Shown here: positions 45,216 to 53,702 of the stretch, piece after piece
How the letters are laid out: each line of letters opens with the position of its first letter
How positions within the stretch are numbered: position 1 is the first letter of the stretch
Origin: Bacillus sp. (in: firmicutes)
GTDB lineage: Bacteria > Bacillota > Bacilli > Bacillales > Bacillaceae_J
Assembly: GCA_012842745.1 (NCBI GenBank)
Contig: DUSF01000037.1
Span: 62,001-126,000, forward strand
DNA: 64,000 nucleotides
Direction of reading: 5' to 3'
Program-made: the position numbers and the translations under genes
Notes under the pieces: model-generated
The model's database searches: none
What the model was told of the DNA's origin: nothing
What the model saw: only the letters and a program-made list of their open reading frames with translations

Positions 45216-45527
45216 TTAACATCCCCCGCCAACTTCACTACCACTGGCATCCACTAATGTAAAGTTTCCACCCATCCATGAGTTACGGAAATCAAGAGAC
45301 ATACCATTAAAATAAGCTTTGTCTCTACTATTCACTAAAAATTTAATACCGTCTTGTTCGAACTGTTCATCATTTGGTAAAGCTGACTCCTCCAGAGTCA
45401 GACGAAGCTGTGGCCCACCTCAGCCAAGGCCCATTCCCAAACGAAGAAACAATGTTTCCTTTTCTTTAGTAAAATTATTCATTTCCTCGTGGATTTTTTC
45501 AATCGCAGCTTTTGTTATTTGTACCAT
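45216..45527 (-). CDS. HesB-like selenoprotein (in-frame TGA read as selenocysteine)
   Basis: Read through the TGA at 45420-45422, this is a 103-residue HesB/IscA-type protein. It begins MVQITKAAIEKIHEEMNNFT, continues LGMGLG, TGA, GGPQLRLTLEES, and ends FTLVDASGSEVGGGC. The TGA is codon 36, exactly where relatives have the cysteine of the GCGGP-type motif that binds iron or an Fe-S cluster. Both flanks keep one frame and family-like sequence, so it is not a decayed gene. A hairpin begins 18 bases after the TGA. AGGAGTG precedes the ATG at 45527. HesB-like proteins are a known bacterial selenoprotein family, and selA is at 60.6 kb. Confidence 0.85.
45383..45401 (-). promoter_or_regulatory. 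Bacterial SECIS-like hairpin
   Basis: On the minus strand CTGACTC, loop TGGAG, GAGTCAG forms a perfect 7-bp stem. The apical loop begins 25 bases after the TGA and has G as its second base, both within the published bSECIS model (16-37 bases, G in the first two loop positions). This is the element SelB should recognise. Confidence 0.75.
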
Positions 45528-45697
45528 TTTTTTCACTCCTTAATTTTTTATACCCTCATGAGTATATTATATTCATGAATTTAATTTTTTGCAAAAGTAA
45601 TGCCTTAGATGGAAATAAATTTTATCTCTAATTCTAGTAAAAATTGTCTATTTTTGTATTATAGTATAGAGAGAATAAATTTAGGAGCCTATTTATT

Positions 45698-46912
45698 ATG
45701 AAATTAAATGTAAAAATGTATCTTACGATTATTTCAATGACTTTATTTTTCCTGTTAGCACTGTTATTAATTCAAATGTATGTTACTAGTGACCATTATG
45801 TTTCCGGTGACCAATTTGCCTCCAGTGATCAAGAGATTTCGGCTACAGCAACAGACACAAGTAATTGGGCCCAAGATCATCCGAATAAATTGGCTAATCA
45901 TAATACAAAGTCTTTGCCGCCAACAACTGCAACGCTGGTTGGAATTGGTGATATTTTAATCCATGGCATTGTTTATAAGGATGCCCAAATCGGTACTAGT
46001 TATAATTTTAAACCAATGCTTGCCCAAGTTAAACCTTATATTGAAAGGGCGGACATAGCTTTTGCCAATCAAGAAACAATGATTGGCGGTGCACAACTAG
46101 GCCTTTCTACTTATCCAACTTTTAATAGTCCGTTTGAAGTTGGCGATGCTCTTAAAGATGCTGGCGTAGATATTGTTTCAATGGCTAATAATCATACGTT
46201 GGATCGCGGCGAAAAAGCAATCCAGAATGCAATTCAACATTGGAATAAAATTGGCATGGCCTATACAGGTTCCTTTTCATCTGAAGATGATAAACAAATA
46301 ATCAGGACGTTAAAGGCAAACGATATTACTTTTTCATTTTTAGCTTACACATATGGGACAAACGGTATTCCTGTCCCAAATGGAAAACCATATTTAGTGA
46401 ATCTCATTAACTTGGAAAATATGAAAAAAGAAATTGCTGAAGCAAAGTCCATTTCTGATGTCGTCGTTGTCAGCGTTCATTTTGGCAATGAGTATCAAAG
46501 ACAGCCAAGTGATCAGCAGAAACAGCTTGTTAAGGAGCTGGCAAATGCTGGTGCAAATATTATTTTAGGGCATCATCCTCATGTTCTGCAGCCAACTGAT
46601 TGGATTGAAAGAGATGATGGTCAAAAAACATTTGTCATCTATTCATTAGGAAACTTTTTATCAGGGCAAAAAGGAATCTACAAAGAAATCGGTGGTATTC
46701 TTCAAGTAGATGTTGAAAAAACGGTTGGTGGAAACGGTGTTGAAATCGAAATTAAAAATCCGGCTTTTTTGCCAACAATTGTGACAAAAACAAGCGCTTC
46801 GAAATATACCGTTGTTCCTTTGAAAAATGTGTATAATACGGATTCTAGTATTTATAAGGATATTTATCATCATATGACACAATGGATGCCAGAGCTTACA
46901 ATCATTGAATAG
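45698..46912 (+). CDS. CapA-family membrane-anchored metallophosphatase-like protein
   Basis: A 404-residue protein with one N-terminal membrane anchor (TIISMTLFFLLALLLIQMYV) and an extracytoplasmic CapA domain: TLVGIGDILIHGIVYKDAQ, IAFANQETMIGG, DIVSMANNHTLDRGEKAIQN, VVSVHFGNEYQRQPSDQQK and LGHHPHVLQPTDW. The Asp, Asn and His residues are those of calcineurin-like phosphoesterases. CapA/PgsA proteins are linked to poly-gamma-glutamate capsule, but no capBC-type genes are present, so the role is open. GGAGCC precedes the ATG weakly. Confidence 0.88.
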   Translation: MKLNVKMYLTIISMTLFFLLALLLIQMYVTSDHYVSGDQFASSDQEISATATDTSNWAQDHPNKLANHNTKSLPPTTATLVGIGDILIHGIVYKDAQIGTSYNFKPMLAQVKPYIERADIAFANQETMIGGAQLGLSTYPTFNSPFEVGDALKDAGVDIVSMANNHTLDRGEKAIQNAIQHWNKIGMAYTGSFSSEDDKQIIRTLKANDITFSFLAYTYGTNGIPVPNGKPYLVNLINLENMKKEIAEAKSISDVVVVSVHFGNEYQRQPSDQQKQLVKELANAGANIILGHHPHVLQPTDWIERDDGQKTFVIYSLGNFLSGQKGIYKEIGGILQVDVEKTVGGNGVEIEIKNPAFLPTIVTKTSASKYTVVPLKNVYNTDSSIYKDIYHHMTQWMPELTIIE

Positions 46913-46915
46913 AAA

Positions 46916-46950
46916 GGAAGCAGAAGAACCGTCCCCTGCTTCCCTTTTCA
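46916..46950 (+). terminator. Terminator of the CapA-like gene
   Basis: GGAAGCAG pairs with CTGCTTCC around a 12-base loop, followed by CTTTTC. It is directly followed by the promoter of the zinc operon. Confidence 0.75.
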
Positions 46951-46979
46951 TTGACAATCCTCATTTTTTTTTTTAATAT
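46951..46979 (+). promoter_or_regulatory. Promoter of the zinc-uptake operon
   Basis: TTGACA (46951-46956), 17 bases (mostly T), TAATAT (46974-46979). Transcription would start near 46986, inside the Zur box. Confidence 0.7.
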
Positions 46980-46982
46980 AAA

Positions 46983-46997
46983 TCGTAATGGTTACGA
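46983..46997 (+). promoter_or_regulatory. Zur box
   Basis: TCGTAATGGTTACGA matches the Bacillus Zur consensus TCGTAATNATTACGA with one difference. It covers the predicted start point of the operon that ends in the zur gene itself, so zinc-dependent repression is expected. Confidence 0.8.
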
Positions 46998-47018
46998 ATT
47001 TAAAACAGGAAGGTTGTT

Positions 47019-47267
47019 TTGACAATTATGCGGTGGTTGTTTATTGGTATGATCCGTTTTTATCAAAAGTTTATATCACCATTAAAGCCACCAACATGCC
47101 GTTTTTATCCAACATGTTCTCACTATGGATTAGAAGCATTTAAACGCTTTGGTGTGTTGAAAGGCTGTTATTTAACGGCTGTTCGCATTTTAAAATGCAA
47201 TCCATTCCATCCGGGCGGTTTTGATCATGTTCCGGAAAAAAAAGAAAAGCTTGACCACCCCGAATAA
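47019..47267 (+). CDS. yidD: YidD membrane protein insertion factor
   Basis: An 82-residue YidD-type protein with the full motif: [40 protein letters not shown], and [17 protein letters not shown], containing three conserved cysteines. It aids insertion of membrane proteins near YidC/SecY. The start is TTG at 47019 with GGAAGG upstream, or the ATG at 47028. Being the first gene of a Zur-controlled zinc operon is unusual; B. subtilis also has its yidD homologue near a Zur-regulated gene, from recall. Confidence 0.9.
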   Translation: MTIMRWLFIGMIRFYQKFISPLKPPTCRFYPTCSHYGLEAFKRFGVLKGCYLTAVRILKCNPFHPGGFDHVPEKKEKLDHPE

Positions 47268-47289
47268 TTAAATAGTTGGTGATTGATTT

Positions 47290-48078
47290 ATGAATGACCA
47301 CTCAAAAGAGTTGGCAATCGATATAGAGCATGTTTCATTTAGTTATGATAAGAAAAAAGTGTTAGACGATATAACATTGCAAATACCAAAAGGTACATTT
47401 TTAGGGCTTGTTGGTCCGAATGGCTCTGGAAAATCAACATTAATAAAGCTAATCTTAGGTATTTTAAAGCCTGACCAAGGTGGCATCAAAGTTTTCGGTA
47501 CACCGATTTCAAAGCTAAAAAACCGAAATTTAATCGGCTTTGTCTCACAGAAGGCAAATAGTTTTAATACCGGATTCCCGGCAACTGTCCTTGAAGTTGT
47601 TTTAAGTGGACTAGTTGCTAAAGTCGGCTTATTTAAAAGGCTGAATAAAGAACATAAAGAATTAGCTTTAGAAGCCATTAGAGCAGTTGGTATGGATGAG
47701 TTTGTTCATCGCAATATTGGGGAATTGTCTGGTGGGCAGCAACAGCGTGTTTTTATTGCCCGTTCATTAGTTAGCGAACCGGAATTACTCATCTTAGATG
47801 AGCCAACAGTTGGTGTCGATATGAAAAATGTTGAAAATTTTTATGCGATGCTAGCTACATTAAATAAACAAAAAGGAATTACCCTTATCATGGTTTCACA
47901 TGATATTGGAACGATGACAAGCCATGCCAGTCATGTTGCCTGTCTAAATAAATCCCTCCATTTTCATGGCGATTCAAATCAGTTTTTACATATGGATCAT
48001 ATAGAGCTTTCCAACATCTATGGCCATGATATCCATATATTGACGCACGAACACGAACTTGGAGGTTCCTACGTATGA
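47290..48078 (+). CDS. znuC: Zinc ABC transporter ATPase
   Basis: A 262-residue ATPase of the manganese/zinc/iron uptake family. Walker A GPNGSGKSTLIKLILGIL, signature GELSGGQQQRVFIARSLV and Walker B LLILDEPTVGVDM. The C-terminal IYGHDIHILTHEHELGGS is histidine-containing, as in zinc-type members. It overlaps the permease gene by four bases and is controlled by the Zur box. No zinc-binding lipoprotein gene is in the operon; it must be encoded elsewhere. Confidence 0.92.
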   Translation: MNDHSKELAIDIEHVSFSYDKKKVLDDITLQIPKGTFLGLVGPNGSGKSTLIKLILGILKPDQGGIKVFGTPISKLKNRNLIGFVSQKANSFNTGFPATVLEVVLSGLVAKVGLFKRLNKEHKELALEAIRAVGMDEFVHRNIGELSGGQQQRVFIARSLVSEPELLILDEPTVGVDMKNVENFYAMLATLNKQKGITLIMVSHDIGTMTSHASHVACLNKSLHFHGDSNQFLHMDHIELSNIYGHDIHILTHEHELGGSYV

Positions 48079-48935
48079 TTGCAAGCTTATTTCAATATGA
48101 ATTTTTACAAAATGCTTTTTTTACCGGTATAATGATTGGTTTCATCGCACCTCTCATCGGTGTTTTTATTGTAGTGAGAAGATTATCACTGATTGCCGAT
48201 GCCTTAAGCCATATCACATTGGCGGGAATTGCCGCAAGCTTGTTAATTGAAAAAAAATTCGCAGCAATCCCAACGTTAAATCCAATGTACATGGGAATGG
48301 CTTTTTCTGTTTTTGGGGCCTTGTTTATTGAACGCTTGCGAAAAGTATATAAACATTACGAGGAACTAGCGATTCCAATTATCTTATCTGGCGGCGTTGG
48401 CTTAAGTGTAGTTTTTATTTCATTGGCAGACGGTTTTAATACTGATTTATTTAGTTTTTTATTTGGTAGTGTAACCGCCGTAAGCAGAGCAGATGTTTGG
48501 ACGATTTTTACTGTAACAATTATCGTTGTTTTGGCTATCTATTTATTTTTTAAAGAGCTGTTTGTATTATCGTTTGATGAAGAATATGCCGCCGTCTCAG
48601 GTGTAAATGCAAAATCAATTCATTTTTTATTCATTATTATTGTAGCCCTTGTGATTGCAGCATCAATGAGGATTGTCGGTGTTTTGCTCGTTTCAGCATT
48701 GATGACATTGCCAGTTGCCGCAAGCATCCGCATTGCTAGCGGCTTTAAGCAAACAGTGATTTTTTCAATCCTTTTTGGCGAGTTTGCGGTCATTGGCGGT
48801 TTAGTTGCTGCTTATTATTTAGATATTGCGCCTGGTGGAACGATTGTTATTTTTTCGATTATTATATTAATTGCAGCGATTTGTTGGAAAAAAATAAAAT
48901 TCAGTTTTGGGAAAAAGCTTCAAGGGGTTGAGTGA
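48075..48935 (+). CDS. znuB: Zinc ABC transporter permease
   Basis: A 286-residue permease of the ABC-3 family with about eight membrane segments. RRLSLIADALSHITLAGIAA is the family loop contacting the ATPase, and IVGVLLVSALMTLPVAASIR the second signature. GGAGG precedes the ATG within the znuC end. Acts with ZnuC in high-affinity zinc import. Confidence 0.92.
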   Translation: MIASLFQYEFLQNAFFTGIMIGFIAPLIGVFIVVRRLSLIADALSHITLAGIAASLLIEKKFAAIPTLNPMYMGMAFSVFGALFIERLRKVYKHYEELAIPIILSGGVGLSVVFISLADGFNTDLFSFLFGSVTAVSRADVWTIFTVTIIVVLAIYLFFKELFVLSFDEEYAAVSGVNAKSIHFLFIIIVALVIAASMRIVGVLLVSALMTLPVAASIRIASGFKQTVIFSILFGEFAVIGGLVAAYYLDIAPGGTIVIFSIIILIAAICWKKIKFSFGKKLQGVE

Positions 48936-48936
48936 A

Positions 48937-49350
48937 ATGAACATTGAGGAAGCAATCGGAATTTTGAAGGATAGCGGTTATAAGCATACAGATAAGCGTG
49001 AAAAAATGCTTCAGCTTTTTTCTGACCACAATCGATATTTGTCCGCAAAAGAAGTGTTAGAGTATTTAAAAGCGGATTTCCCTGGGCTTAGCTTTGACAC
49101 AATCTACCGAAATCTTTATTTATTTGCTGATTTAAATATTTTAGAAGCTACAGATATGAATGGGGAAAAACATTTTCGCTTTACATGTGGCTCGATTCAC
49201 CATCATCATCATTTTATTTGCACAGATTGCGGCAAAACAAAACAGGTCCATGCCTGCCCGATGACAATTATTGATCATGATATGGAAAACTTTGAAATTA
49301 CCGGCCACAAATTTGAAATATATGGCCGTTGCCCGGAATGCGTCAATTAA
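48937..49350 (+). CDS. zur: Fur-family zinc regulator Zur
   Basis: A 137-residue Fur-family repressor. DNA-binding domain at 1-80 (TDKREKMLQLFSDHNRYLSA, GLSFDTIYRNLYLFADLNIL). The metal part has the histidine run HHHHH (about 91-95) and two CxxC pairs, CTDC and CPEC, for structural zinc. The ATG at 48937 follows AAGGGG and the znuB stop by two bases. Its place in the zinc operon and the Zur box upstream identify it as Zur rather than Fur or PerR. Confidence 0.88.
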   Translation: MNIEEAIGILKDSGYKHTDKREKMLQLFSDHNRYLSAKEVLEYLKADFPGLSFDTIYRNLYLFADLNILEATDMNGEKHFRFTCGSIHHHHHFICTDCGKTKQVHACPMTIIDHDMENFEITGHKFEIYGRCPECVN

Positions 49351-49481
49351 TGCACAATTTTTTGACAGTATTATTTCATAATTGTGAAGGTTTATGTTTG
49401 TGTGATAAATATCACAGTCATTTAATTTTTCGAATTTTATAATATTATTGTACAAACATAACTTGGAAGGAGAAGACATAT

Positions 49482-49769
49482 ATGCAGCTTATGATAACAA
49501 AATCAGCTTTAGAATGGTACAAACGAGAAATGGAATTATCAGAAGGTGACTGCGTGCGTTTTTATGCAAGATATGGAGGCGACAGCAATATTCAGGCAGG
49601 ATTCTCCTTAGGAATGATGGTCGAAAAACCAAAAGAACCGACAGTCCAAGTCATAAATAATGGTATCACATTCTATGTGGAACATGAAGATGAATGGTAT
49701 TTTGATCATCATGATTTAACTGTAAATTACAATAATGCCCATGACGAAATAGAATTTCAATATAATTAA
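49482..49769 (+). CDS. HesB-like YneR-type protein
   Basis: A 95-residue protein of the HesB/IscA-like fold, YneR subgroup: ITKSALEWYKREMELSEGDC at the start, RFYARYGGDSNIQAGFSLGM in the middle, and DEWYFDHHDLTVNYN. It lacks the three cysteines used for Fe-S clusters in IscA. Similar genes lie in the yne region of B. subtilis. Function unknown. AAGGAG precedes the ATG and a strong terminator follows. Confidence 0.8.
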   Translation: MQLMITKSALEWYKREMELSEGDCVRFYARYGGDSNIQAGFSLGMMVEKPKEPTVQVINNGITFYVEHEDEWYFDHHDLTVNYNNAHDEIEFQYN

Positions 49770-49777
49770 TTTAGAGT

Positions 49778-49810
49778 AAAACGAGATTTCGATAGTTTGA
49801 AATCTCGTTT
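49778..49810 (+). terminator. Terminator of the YneR-type gene
   Basis: AAACGAGATTTC pairs with GAAATCTCGTTT around an 8-base loop, followed by ATTATT; it lies between converging genes. Confidence 0.8.
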
Positions 49811-49841
49811 ATTATTACGGCGGTTGCGTCTGGTGCACCAT

Positions 49842-50300
49842 CTACCGTAGAATACGTAGGCTCCCTTTGTAAAGCAAATGGGCCGGGCATTTGCAGTCTG
49901 ATGAGCCAAACCCACCTATGATTTCTTCCGCTTGATATTTCCTTTTTATTTGTTGACAAGTGCTACATTCATCAAGTGAATTATCAAAGGTTTCAACGGC
50001 CAAGATTTCACCGTGCAGTCTTAAATAGTCAAAATGCCATCTTAACGGCTTTACCTTTTTTATATGGCGGTTGATTCGTGCTTTTATGTTTCTTTTCGCG
50101 CTTCCAACATAAATATATGTACCAGCAGGGAATTGAAATGTTCCTAGTTTTCCTATTTGGATTACTTTGCTTTCGGAAATTTCTAAATAAATGGCATAAA
50201 GACTATGCTGCTCATTAATGTTTGGTAGTCGGAATGTCTCAACATGACTTGCTAGACCTTCCTGAAAAAGATTATCAATACGCTTTACACCAAAATCCAT
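49842..50300 (-). CDS. DUF123 GIY-YIG-type protein
   Basis: A 152-residue protein of the DUF123 group, a GIY-YIG-nuclease relative: LYAIYLEISESKVIQIGKLG, FPAGTYIYVGSAKRNIKARI, and KPLRWHFDYLRLHGEILAVE. Four cysteines in CSTCQQIKRKY and SSDCKCPAHLLYKG may bind metal. In archaea it is fused or linked to endonuclease III. It starts six bases after the thioesterase gene and shares its transcript. Confidence 0.88.
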   Translation of the reverse strand: MDFGVKRIDNLFQEGLASHVETFRLPNINEQHSLYAIYLEISESKVIQIGKLGTFQFPAGTYIYVGSAKRNIKARINRHIKKVKPLRWHFDYLRLHGEILAVETFDNSLDECSTCQQIKRKYQAEEIIGGFGSSDCKCPAHLLYKGSLRILR

Positions 50301-50306
50301 AAAGCA

Positions 50307-50732
50307 CTACTCCCCTTGCTTCTTAGCCTTTTCATAGGCTTCATGCCATTCCGGGTAATAATTTTTAAAGCGAACAGGACGGAATGAATCTTTTTTGACA
50401 ACGATATGTTCGGTTTGGCCTGTGACTGCTATTTCACCTTCTTGATTTAGTACTTCATAAGCATACACAGTGCGGAACCCATCATAGTAATCGATCCAAG
50501 TTTTCACTAATGCATTTTCTCCAAAATGCATTGATTTTTTATATGAAAGGTTTGCATTTACTACAGGAGCTAAAAAACCCTCCCTCTCCATTTGCGCGTA
50601 ACTGAAGCCTAATTCTTTAATTAATTCCGTACGGCCGATTTCAAACCAGATTAAATAATTGGCATGATATACGACTCCCATTTGGTCTGTTTCCGCATAA
50701 CGAACATCTATATTAACTTCTGACACAAACAT
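50307..50732 (-). CDS. Acyl-CoA thioesterase, YbgC/FadM hotdog family (YneP type)
   Basis: A 141-residue hotdog-fold thioesterase. RYAETDQMGVVYHANYLIWF carries the catalytic Asp/His region of the 4-hydroxybenzoyl-CoA thioesterase-like group, followed by EIGRTELIKELGFSYAQMER. Substrate not predictable. Its place beside YneR, spore genes and citB parallels YneP of B. subtilis. GGGAAGG precedes the ATG. Confidence 0.88.
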   Translation of the reverse strand: MFVSEVNIDVRYAETDQMGVVYHANYLIWFEIGRTELIKELGFSYAQMEREGFLAPVVNANLSYKKSMHFGENALVKTWIDYYDGFRTVYAYEVLNQEGEIAVTGQTEHIVVKKDSFRPVRFKNYYPEWHEAYEKAKKQGE

Positions 50733-51014
50733 ACAAATGTCCTTCCCCTTTCTACGTGCACTCTTTACATTGTTTATTTTACCACACTAGCGTTGAATTA
50801 AATAAAAATCAATTTATTAATAGATTAAACCATTCTCTATTAGATGAGCATCATGCTTGCACTTTCATTTTAAATATACACAATTTTTTCATTTATAGGA
50901 AATTTCATCTATATTTTTTCATCCTTTTATAGTACTATATACCTGTTATTATTAGAGTTAATATAAAAAACTGTTGAACAGCCTTCTTGTTAAACAATGA
51001 ATGGGGGAAATATA
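50733..51014. other. Divergent intergenic region
   Basis: No gene; AT-rich and presumably holding the promoters of the thioesterase gene (leftward) and of the partner-switching operon (rightward). I see no clear operator. Confidence 0.3.
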
Positions 51015-51464
51015 ATGGGGAATGTTGTACCACATAACTCTTATGGTGCTACCATTACATCCGCAATGCTTGGTAGAATTGTACAAATCACATTTAAAGG
51101 GGAATTAGTGTACGAGTATATTGACACTGTAAAAGTAAGATTAGAAGACATACCACTCAATTCAAAAGAATATATTTTTGAAATGAAAGAAGTTGTCCAT
51201 ATTGATAGTACGGGATTCGGTTTGATTGTTAATTTAGCAAAAAAGCTCTTAGAAAATGATACAAAAATTGTCTTTGTTGTTGATGACGAATTGATTATAG
51301 AATTATTTAAAATTTCTCAACTTAATCGAGTATTTCCGCTTGTCAAAACAATGGATGATGCTGTAAAAACAATGGAAGAAATCCCTTTAACAAAAACTTT
51401 ATTTGCTGATTATATGAATATGTCTATTTCAAGTAGAAAGAAAGATAATTTGTATACCGATTGA
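51015..51464 (+). CDS. STAS-domain anti-anti-sigma-type protein
   Basis: A 149-residue protein from the ATG after GGGGGAAA. Residues 15-115 form a STAS domain (VQITFKGELVYEYIDTVKVR, EMKEVVHIDSTGFGLIVNLA). IDSTGFG contains the serine/threonine phosphorylated by a kinase-type anti-sigma factor in SpoIIAA/RsbV proteins. A basic tail of about 30 residues follows. It heads a four-gene operon with a chemoreceptor, an RsbW-like ATPase and a PP2C phosphatase. Confidence 0.85.
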   Translation: MGNVVPHNSYGATITSAMLGRIVQITFKGELVYEYIDTVKVRLEDIPLNSKEYIFEMKEVVHIDSTGFGLIVNLAKKLLENDTKIVFVVDDELIIELFKISQLNRVFPLVKTMDDAVKTMEEIPLTKTLFADYMNMSISSRKKDNLYTD

Positions 51465-51488
51465 TAAAAAATTAAGAGGAGAATAAGA

Positions 51489-53207
51489 ATGGGCATAAAA
51501 TCTCGTTTTACTTTACTCATAGTCATCGCTTTAATAATAATGTTAACATTAGAAGGAATTGTTACACTATTTATAATGAAAAAAGGAATAGAAAATTCAT
51601 TAGCCAATTTTCGCCTCCACTCCAGTCAATCATTAGTTGAAAACTTTGATGTTGACTCTTATAAAAAATGGTTAGAAAATCCTACAGAAAATGATATATA
51701 TTGGGTCATCCGTAACAGTCTTAATGAGTTCCGCGCAAACTCTGGTCAGCTTTATGTATACACGTATGCGATTGAAATTGGAGAGCCATTTATTATGATT
51801 GATGGTCAACCTAAAGGAAGTGAGTTAGCATCGGAAATATATGAACCATCTCCATCACATAAGAAAGAAATGATTCGTGCATATGAAGGTGAAATAACAA
51901 CTACTTCGATTGATCAAGATTCTGATTACGGTGATTACTTATCTACCTTTCTTCCTATAAAAGATAAAGATGGTAAGATTATTGGTGGATTAGGTCTTGA
52001 TACTGATGCATCTATTTTAAAAAACGTTTCTAATGAAGTAATAAATCAAGAGTTACCACTGTTTCTTTCTTTATCTATTGGTATTTTCATATGCTGCATC
52101 ATCATATTTAACATATTTATCGGAAAAATAACAGCTCCTATTCTAGCAACTGTAAAGCATGGAGAGAGAATGGCGGAAGGTGACTTTTCCAATGATGTTC
52201 CACATGCTTTCTTAAATCGCAAAGACGAAATAGGAACGCTTGCTCATTGTTTTGCTCATATTACTAAAAACATGAGAAGCATGATTAAGCAAGTTCAACA
52301 TAGTGCAGAACAGTCGGCGGCTTCTGCCCAAGAATTATCCGCCAGTGCAGAAGAAACAGAAAAGTCGTCAAGCCAAATTGCGTTTACAATTAATGAAATA
52401 GCGCAAGGCACCACACTTCAGACGAATTCTATCAGCGATGTTTTAACAAAGATGGATGAAGTTGTAAAAGAGGTCACTGAGGGAAACAAAAAATCAGTTC
52501 ATGCACTTAACAATGCAAAACAATCAACCATGATTGCCCATAATGGAAATACAGCAATCCAAGAGGCCATTCAGCATTTGAGCACAGTAACAAAAACTGT
52601 TGCATATGCTACTGATTCCATTCAAAAACTTGGTAAACGTTCCGAAGAGATTGGTGGCATCATTACCGTTATTACACAAATTGCAGACCAAACGAATTTG
52701 CTTGCCTTAAATGCTGCCATCGAGGCAGCGAGGGCTGGAGAACACGGAAAAGGCTTTGCAGTTGTTGCTGAAGAAGTACGCAAACTTGCTGAGCAATCAA
52801 GTGAGTCTGCTGGCAAAATCACGAACTTAATCAAGGATATTCAAGCGGAAACTGTCATTACCGTACGAACTATGGAAAGCAATCTTGATGCTGTTGAAGA
52901 ACAAGTAGGTATCATCCAAAAAGGAGGAGAAGCACTTAACTTAATTGTTCAAAAAGCCGACGAAACCGAATTAGATGCAAAAATATCACAAGAAATCCTC
53001 CTAATAATCGAGAAATATGCTCAAGCTGTTTTAAGTTCTATTCATGAAATTTCAGGAATTATTGAACAATCAGCCGCAGCTACAGAACAAGTATCAGCGG
53101 CAGCAGAGGAACAATCAGCAACCGTTGCAGAGATTGCATCAAGCTCACATGAGTTAGCAAAAATGGCAGAAAATCTTCAAGATGAGATTCATAAATTTAA
53201 AATTTAA
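51489..53207 (+). CDS. Methyl-accepting chemotaxis protein in partner-switching operon
   Basis: A 572-residue chemoreceptor with a Cache-like extracellular domain (about 32-185; [40 protein letters not shown]) between two membrane segments, then HAMP and a signalling coiled coil. The tip [20 protein letters not shown] is canonical. It lies between STAS and RsbW-like genes, 24 bases after the former, suggesting it feeds a phosphatase/anti-sigma cascade rather than only the flagellar CheA pathway. GAGGAG precedes the ATG. Confidence 0.93.
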   Translation: MGIKSRFTLLIVIALIIMLTLEGIVTLFIMKKGIENSLANFRLHSSQSLVENFDVDSYKKWLENPTENDIYWVIRNSLNEFRANSGQLYVYTYAIEIGEPFIMIDGQPKGSELASEIYEPSPSHKKEMIRAYEGEITTTSIDQDSDYGDYLSTFLPIKDKDGKIIGGLGLDTDASILKNVSNEVINQELPLFLSLSIGIFICCIIIFNIFIGKITAPILATVKHGERMAEGDFSNDVPHAFLNRKDEIGTLAHCFAHITKNMRSMIKQVQHSAEQSAASAQELSASAEETEKSSSQIAFTINEIAQGTTLQTNSISDVLTKMDEVVKEVTEGNKKSVHALNNAKQSTMIAHNGNTAIQEAIQHLSTVTKTVAYATDSIQKLGKRSEEIGGIITVITQIADQTNLLALNAAIEAARAGEHGKGFAVVAEEVRKLAEQSSESAGKITNLIKDIQAETVITVRTMESNLDAVEEQVGIIQKGGEALNLIVQKADETELDAKISQEILLIIEKYAQAVLSSIHEISGIIEQSAAATEQVSAAAEEQSATVAEIASSSHELAKMAENLQDEIHKFKI

Positions 53208-53249
53208 TGTTCAATAACGGCAAAATTAATTTTCAAGCGGGAGTCACCT

Positions 53250-53669
53250 ATGATTAATCTAGTAGTTACCTTTCCAGCGCAAAATGAATATATAGTGATG
53301 ACTAGGAATTTGTTTCAGTCAGCAATCTTAATTCCAAATGAATTAGAAAAGAAAAAAATATTATTTGCCATTAATGAAGCGATTATTAACGCAGTTACTG
53401 AAATGAAAAAAATTCGGGACCAGCATCATCCTGGAACAATGACTATTGAATTATATGTAAATGATGAAGAAGTAAAAATACATATAATCAACCCCTATTC
53501 TCGTCTCTCTGAAAAGCAAAAAAAAGAAATTGTCAATAAAACATTTTTTGACGTTGGTTTAGATGAAAGAGGAAGAGGTTTTTTATTTATAAAAGGTTTT
53601 ATGGACGAGGTTTGGTTTGATATAACTGAACATGGTGAATTTCTCGTTGGCATGAGCAAAAAACTGTGA
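53250..53669 (+). CDS. RsbW/SpoIIAB-like ATP-binding protein
   Basis: A 139-residue single GHKL domain. The N box reads FAINEAIINAVTEMKK and the G-box region LDERGRGFLFIKGFMDEV. This is the size and layout of serine kinases/anti-sigma factors (RsbW, SpoIIAB, RsbT). The likely substrate is the STAS protein of the same operon; a sigma factor partner is not encoded here. GGGAG precedes the ATG. Confidence 0.85.
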   Translation: MINLVVTFPAQNEYIVMTRNLFQSAILIPNELEKKKILFAINEAIINAVTEMKKIRDQHHPGTMTIELYVNDEEVKIHIINPYSRLSEKQKKEIVNKTFFDVGLDERGRGFLFIKGFMDEVWFDITEHGEFLVGMSKKL

Positions 53670-53702
53670 AAAAGAATGAAAAAATTGTGAGTGTGCTAAA
53701 AT

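Noticed and set aside
45319-45543. Plus-strand open frame of 74 codons over the HesB-like gene
   Set aside because: Antisense shadow of the selenoprotein gene; no ribosome site and no family-like sequence.
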